Source of the DNA: an uncultured Chlamydiae bacterium
GTDB taxonomy: Bacteria; Chlamydiota; Chlamydiia; Chlamydiales; SM23-39
NCBI GenBank assembly: GCA_903864395.1
Contig: CAIPFQ010000135.1
Span: 1-10,150, forward strand
DNA: 10,150 nucleotides
Reading direction: 5' to 3'
The position numbers and the translations under genes are program-made. Below, piece by piece: positions 7,294 through 10,150 of this stretch (positions within the stretch are counted from its first letter, which is position 1; the number at the start of each line of letters is the position of its first letter). The notes under the pieces are model-generated. The model worked only from the letters and a program-made list of their open reading frames with translations. It did no database searches and had not been told where the DNA came from.

Positions 7294-8016
7294 CTAAAGC
7301 CGCGATTTCCTCTCAGCGATGTAGTCGGGCAAAGAGACTTGTTTTTCCTGAAAACAGCTTAAAAAGAGTTGAGAGAGCTTTGTCCCTTGTGCCTTAGACA
7401 AAAAAGCTTCGAGCTCCTCCCAGGCAGCGAGTTCTCCAGGAGAGTTGCTCAGCTCTTGTTGCAAGCAAGCCAGCCGTAGAAGATTATGTGCATAAAGAAG
7501 AGAGCCCCCGACAAGGGGTTCTTGAGAAAATGCGCTGACATTGCATTCTTTGTCCATCTGCGCCTTCAAAGACGCCGCGTGTTCCAAGGCGTTTTGAAAA
7601 CATTCTTGTTCGATCAGTAAAGTCGTTTCAGCAAAAAAAGCGTGGTAAGGCGTTTCGCTGCGCGAGCGCTCGATAGCTCGATAGCCAATCTCGAGGGCAG
7701 CCGAGCTGTTGCCTCCTTCGATCAATTTTTGAGCAATAACTGACTCATATTTCACTTGAAGAGGAGGCACTTTTCTTAGGGCTGCTGTCATTTCATCAAA
7801 AAGAGAGGTGTCGGCAGAAGAGCTCTTCGCCCATTTTGCAAACACAGCCTCCGCTTCGGCAAAAGCGGGCGCTTTCGGCTCAGATTGCAAAGAGACGCCC
7901 AAAACAATCAGGCCCGCTAAGACGGCGGCTCCTGAAGCGAATTTTCTTAAGGGTGCGCTAAAAAACTCTAAAGCAAAAAATTGTTCCCGAAAAAATCCTG
8001 GAATGTCTTTTTCCAT
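7294..8016 (-). CDS. Membrane-anchored helical (TPR-like) protein, unknown function
   Basis: This is a 240-residue protein without a motif I can name. An N-terminal cytoplasmic stretch with aromatic residues leads to one hydrophobic segment (about 25-43). The remainder (50-220) is alpha-helical with spacing of small and large residues (for example ALEIGYRAIERS, NALEHAASL, LLRLACLQQ) that resembles tetratricopeptide repeats. The layout, one anchor plus TPR-like helices, recalls YfgM-type proteins, but this is only an architectural comparison. I chose the ATG at 8016 over the adjoining GTG (8019) because AAAGGAG (8029-8023) is then 6 bases away. The ribosome binding site shares its first base with the stop of the glycosyltransferase gene, so the two are surely co-transcribed. 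Confidence 0.75.
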   Translation of the reverse strand: MEKDIPGFFREQFFALEFFSAPLRKFASGAAVLAGLIVLGVSLQSEPKAPAFAEAEAVFAKWAKSSSADTSLFDEMTAALRKVPPLQVKYESVIAQKLIEGGNSSAALEIGYRAIERSRSETPYHAFFAETTLLIEQECFQNALEHAASLKAQMDKECNVSAFSQEPLVGGSLLYAHNLLRLACLQQELSNSPGELAAWEELEAFLSKAQGTKLSQLFLSCFQEKQVSLPDYIAERKSRL

Positions 8017-8028
8017 CACGAACTCCTT

Positions 8029-9117
8029 TCACAATGACAAAAGCCGATTATACACAGTTTCCATTTTATCAATCGTCTGATCGAGAATAAATTTTTCTTC
8101 CACCAATTTTTTTCCAGCGCGCCCCATGGCTAAGCGCAAAGAGGCATCTTTTTTCAGGAGCAAAACAGCTCGCGCCACCTGGTCGGAAGAATAGGGGGCG
8201 ACTTGAATCCCCGTTTTGCCATCCAAACACACCTCGCCAAGGCCTCCAATATTTGTGGCGATCAGAGGTTTTTCTAAAAAAGCCGCTTGGAGAATTGCCT
8301 GAGAAACCCCTTCATGTGCCGTGCTGAGAAGCGCAAATACATCCAGGGCGCGCAAAGCCGAAAAAGGATCCTCAAGATGCCCTGAAAAAAATACAAGCCC
8401 CTCTAGTCCCAAAGTTTTTGCTTGCTCTCGATATATCTCGCTATGGCCGCCGCCAATAATCACCCACTTGATCTCTAGCTCATGGCGCAAAAGATCGGCA
8501 GCTTTTAAAAAGTCCCCAATCCCTTTCCAAGAGCGCATAAAACAGGCTGTCCCAACCAAAAAATCGCTTTTCCTCAGCCCCATCTGCTCTCGAAAATCCA
8601 TGCTAGATCTAACTATGTTCATCTTTGCAGGATCGACACCTGTCGGAATCGAAGCACATTTTTCCAAACACTTTCCCGATTGCTGAGCGATCATAGGAAG
8701 AATTGAAGCGCATGTTGTCACAACAAAGTCAGCAAGAGAGCCATAGAGAAGGCGGCTGTTGAGCCCTCCTTTGATCTTTGTTGAAAGATGGCGAGTGCGC
8801 ACAATTGGGCGGAAGCCAAGACGAGCGGCGATCCCTCCGATCCATGCGTCTAAGGAAGAATGGGTGTTGACAATGTCAATTTGATGGCGCCGAAGAATTT
8901 TTAAAATTTGCATCAAGCAAAGAGGCCAACCTATTTTATGAAAATTGAGAGCATACACTGTAAAACCGGCTTTACACGCCTCTTCAATAAGACGACCCCC
9001 TTGCATAACGGCAAAAAAAACTTCATGGCCACGCTCTCGCATCCCTTCTGCCTCGCGCAAAATACGGATCTCCTGCCCCCCCCAGCCAGGGGATGCCTCT
9101 AAGTGTAAAATGCGCAT
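8029..9117 (-). CDS. GT4-family glycosyltransferase (GT-B fold)
   Basis: This is a 362-residue, probably peripheral-membrane enzyme transferring a sugar from a nucleotide donor, likely onto a lipid or surface glycan. The acceptor cannot be told from sequence. The N-terminal Rossmann-like domain starts MRILHLEASPGWGGQE, with the acceptor-side glycine pair at 13-14 and a histidine at 86 (NTHSS). The IPTGVDP turn (157-163) links to the donor domain, where R195 and K198 (MRSWKG) fit the phosphate-binding positions. The EX7E motif begins at E269 (HEGVSQ), but the second position is Gln (Q277) instead of Glu. The C-terminal GLGEV and crossing helix are present. It is the first gene of a two-gene leftward unit, and only 22 bp separate its ATG from MITE copy B. 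Function class is confident; substrate is unknown. Confidence 0.88.
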   Translation of the reverse strand: MRILHLEASPGWGGQEIRILREAEGMRERGHEVFFAVMQGGRLIEEACKAGFTVYALNFHKIGWPLCLMQILKILRRHQIDIVNTHSSLDAWIGGIAARLGFRPIVRTRHLSTKIKGGLNSRLLYGSLADFVVTTCASILPMIAQQSGKCLEKCASIPTGVDPAKMNIVRSSMDFREQMGLRKSDFLVGTACFMRSWKGIGDFLKAADLLRHELEIKWVIIGGGHSEIYREQAKTLGLEGLVFFSGHLEDPFSALRALDVFALLSTAHEGVSQAILQAAFLEKPLIATNIGGLGEVCLDGKTGIQVAPYSSDQVARAVLLLKKDASLRLAMGRAGKKLVEEKFILDQTIDKMETVYNRLLSL

Positions 9118-9139
9118 GAAAAACTCTTGGTTTCTATAG

Positions 9140-9320
9140 CTCGACTTTGCAACTTTTTTGGGTTGGATGCCTCGGGATATTTGTACTCGGGGGCGTTATT
9201 TAAATCGGGAAGGGGTTAAAAACCCCTGCCTGGTTTAAATAATCGCCCAGTTCGACCATAGGTCGAACGTCCGGGGACAAATAGCCAAGGCAGGCAGCCC
9301 ACAAAAGCTGCAAAGTCAAG
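9140..9320 (+). mobile_element. MITE-like palindromic element, copy B (complete)
   Basis: This has the same length and orientation as copy A, with 12 substitutions and no gaps over 181 bp. The terminal inverted repeat runs from CTCGACTTTGCAAC at the left to GCTGCAAAGTCAAG at the right, so the last bases have drifted (GTCAAG instead of GTCGAG). I see no clear target duplication (TATAG before, ATCAT after), which fits an older insertion or a rearranged flank. It lies between the divergent starts of the glycosyltransferase (minus) and the DUF4160 gene (plus). Confidence 0.85.
9191..9248. repeat. Core hairpin of MITE copy B
   Basis: Left arm 9196-9217 and right arm 9221-9242 pair around AAA. The outer GGGCG (9191-9195) pairs fully with CGCCC (9244-9248), with T9243 bulged. 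Compared with copy A, the pair T6648-A6674 became C9206-G9232. Two other changes leave G-U pairs, and only one (A9210 opposite G9228) breaks a pair. Confidence 0.8.
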
Positions 9321-9385
9321 ATCATGGTAAGTTATGCATACAAGTCGTCATGTAATGGATACAGACCCTGAGTGTCTGAAAGCTA

Positions 9386-9416
9386 TTGATATATCTCAGG
9401 TGCTTCGAACTACAAT
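9386..9416 (+). promoter_or_regulatory. Possible promoter for the DUF4160 gene
   Basis: TTGATA (9386-9391) and TACAAT (9411-9416) each match consensus at 5/6 positions, but the spacer is 19 bases, which is long. AGGA (9427-9430) lies 10 bases before the ATG. Both boxes are outside the MITE. Confidence 0.35.
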
Positions 9417-9440
9417 AGACTGCTTAAGGAATTTAAAAAA

Positions 9441-9641
9441 ATGCCAGAAATTTCTAGATTTTTAGGGATTGTCATCAAAATGTTTTTCGACGATCACTCT
9501 CCTCCTCATTTCCATGCATATTATGGAGATTCAGAAGCATCCTTTTCCATCGATTCCCTTACAATATTAAAGGGAAACCTGCCACCAAGAATTAAGGGAT
9601 TAGTGATTGAATGGGCATCCAATGCTGTCAACTTAGCATAA
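9441..9641 (+). CDS. DUF4160 family protein, C-terminally short
   Basis: The protein has 66 residues. It follows the DUF4160 pattern closely through its first 59: MPEISRFLGIVIKMFFDDHS, then PPHFHAYYGD, then a second half ending LVIEWAS. Family members are usually about 80-90 residues and continue after EWA with a helix containing an E-L-x-x-N-W-like stretch. Here the sequence switches to NAVNLA and stops, and no such continuation is visible in the other frames just downstream. It may be a truncated remnant or a short functional variant. DUF4160 genes often neighbour a DUF2442 gene in toxin-antitoxin-like pairs, but no DUF2442 partner is seen on either side. Its function is not established. 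Confidence 0.7.
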   Translation: MPEISRFLGIVIKMFFDDHSPPHFHAYYGDSEASFSIDSLTILKGNLPPRIKGLVIEWASNAVNLA

Positions 9642-9807
9642 GTAACTGACTATAGGTCCTAGCGCATGAAAAGATAGACAAGAAAATTGGCGATGCTCAC
9701 CTTTTCGCTCAATTTTCCTAGGTAACTCGTCGCTTTTCTCGACCCAATAGCCGCTTTTGCATATCATGCTATTGTGGTCTGCCTGGAATGTGCACATTTG
9801 CCACTAA
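9642..9807. other. Gene-free, hairpin-rich stretch after the DUF4160 gene
   Basis: I see no gene here. It contains the hairpin at 9682-9717 (listed separately) and the inverted repeat CAATAGC/GCTATTG (9745-9751 and 9768-9774) with a 16-base loop. The outer bases CCTAG (9658-9662) and CTAGG (9718-9722) are also complementary. It could be remnant mobile DNA or the 3' part of a decayed gene. Confidence 0.4.
9682..9717. repeat. Hairpin, possible terminator
   Basis: GAAAATTGGCGA (9682-9693) pairs with TCGCTCAATTTTC (9705-9717) with one bulged base and an 11-base loop. It lies 40 bp after the DUF4160 stop. There is no T-run on the plus strand; on the minus strand it is followed by a T-rich tract (TTGTCTATCTTTTC). 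Terminator function is therefore uncertain. Confidence 0.35.
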
Positions 9808-9978
9808 GGTCTCGTAAGCAAATAAATGTTGCGTTTCCGCAAAGCCAGCGCTTAAGATTTGCAACAGGCAACGCTAGCGGCGAAGCAGGCGATGTGCCTG
9901 CTCATGGTCGATTCAGCCAGGTGCAAAGGTGAAGATGCTGGCGCAGCGGAAATGTAACAGTTATTTGCTTACGAGCCC
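9808..9978. mobile_element. Second MITE-like element, a 171-bp imperfect palindrome
   Basis: The ends form a long imperfect terminal inverted repeat: CTCGTAAGCAAATAA begins at 9811 and its exact complement closes at 9975. The match then continues, with mismatches, for about 55 bp (GTTTCCGC/ATTTCCGC, GCCAGC/GCCAGC, TTTGCA/TTTGCA). GG/CC and a mismatched T extend the ends to 9808 and 9978. A central hairpin GCAGGC-GATGT-GCCTGC (9885-9901) sits exactly at the midpoint, position 9893. TAA flanks both sides (9805-9807 and 9979-9981), a possible 3-bp target duplication. Apart from the first four bases CTCG it shows no similarity to the 181-bp family. It contains no gene. Confidence 0.75.
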
Positions 9979-10054
9979 TAAAGACTCAAATAGGTTTTCA
10001 TGCTTGGTCTCAAAAAACCGTTGTGATCGAAAGTCTTCCCTGTACAGGTGAACA

Positions 10055-10081
10055 TTGCCAGAAAATTTCCTGTGATATAAT
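10055..10081 (+). promoter_or_regulatory. Extended -10 promoter for the gene at 10114
   Basis: A perfect TATAAT (10076-10081) is preceded by TGA (10073-10075), giving an extended -10 (TGnTATAAT). TTGCCA (10055-10060, 5/6) provides a -35 at a short 15-base spacing. Transcription would begin near 10088, leaving a leader of about 26 bases. Confidence 0.6.
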
Positions 10082-10113
10082 GAAATGTTTTTCATTACGT
10101 TAGAGGAAAATTC

Positions 10114-10150
10114 ATGTCTCATCCCAGTGGGAAACCGCTCACCTTCGAAG
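10114..10150 (+). CDS. Start of a gene running off the right edge
   Basis: An ATG at 10114 opens a frame with no stop up to the window end, encoding MSHPSGKPLTFE. AGAGG (10102-10106) stands 7 bases before it and a strong promoter lies 33 bp upstream, so this is very likely a real start. Twelve residues are too few to identify the product. Confidence 0.6.
   Translation, partial: MSHPSGKPLTFE

Noticed and set aside
8017..8019. GTG as start of the TPR-like protein
   Set aside because: It would sit only 3 bases from AAAGGAG; the next codon, ATG at 8016, has normal spacing.
1560..9102. Many long open frames opposite the minus-strand genes
   Set aside because: They lie antisense to well-supported genes, lack ribosome binding sites and encode unrecognisable, composition-biased proteins.
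6582..9320. CRISPR array interpretation of the repeated units
   Set aside because: The units are 181 bp, far apart, internally palindromic and separated by genes; there are no short regular repeats with spacers and no cas genes.
9355..9471. Short plus-strand frame beginning MDTDPECLKAIDIS that overlaps the DUF4160 start
   Set aside because: It has no ribosome binding site, contains the likely promoter of the DUF4160 gene, and is one base out of frame at an A-run. A slippage fusion with DUF4160 is possible but unsupported.

Overview
The window looks like a chromosomal segment of a Gram-negative bacterium. My best guess is a chlamydia-like (environmental Chlamydiae) lineage. The guess rests on a short type II secretion locus, an unassigned single-span membrane protein followed by gspD, gspE and gspF, which as I recall matches the gene order of the Chlamydia gspD locus (CT573 to CT570 in C. 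trachomatis). The small repeat elements fit an accessory-rich environmental relative, but the taxonomy is inference.

Layout. Positions 1-27 are the right end of a repeat element, followed by about 240 bp without a gene. Positions 269-6487 hold a leftward (minus strand) operon. In transcription order it is a GspC-like bitopic protein, gspD (secretin, GTG start, overlapping the previous stop), gspE (ATPase) and gspF (inner-membrane platform), with overlaps or gaps of only 4 to 7 bases. No pseudopilin gene follows gspF inside the window. Positions 6581-6763 are a complete 181-bp MITE-like palindromic element. Positions 6837-7283 encode a small membrane protein on the plus strand. It converges on a leftward two-gene unit, a GT4-family glycosyltransferase (8029-9117) followed by a membrane-anchored helical-repeat protein (7294-8016). 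A second full copy of the MITE (9140-9320) starts only 22 bp upstream of the glycosyltransferase start codon. Next come a short DUF4160 gene (9441-9641), a hairpin-rich stretch, a second and unrelated palindromic element (9808-9978), and a good promoter and start for a gene that leaves the window at the right edge.

How it works together. The gsp operon supplies the outer-membrane channel, a candidate connector, the ATPase and the platform of a type II secretion machine. Pseudopilins and prepilin peptidase must be encoded elsewhere. The glycosyltransferase probably modifies a surface glycan or lipid. The dominant unusual theme is the repeat elements. Two full copies and one partial copy of one family, plus one element of another, sit between gene blocks. 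Both full copies of the first family lie in divergent promoter regions, and their stems show compensatory changes that suggest a structured RNA.
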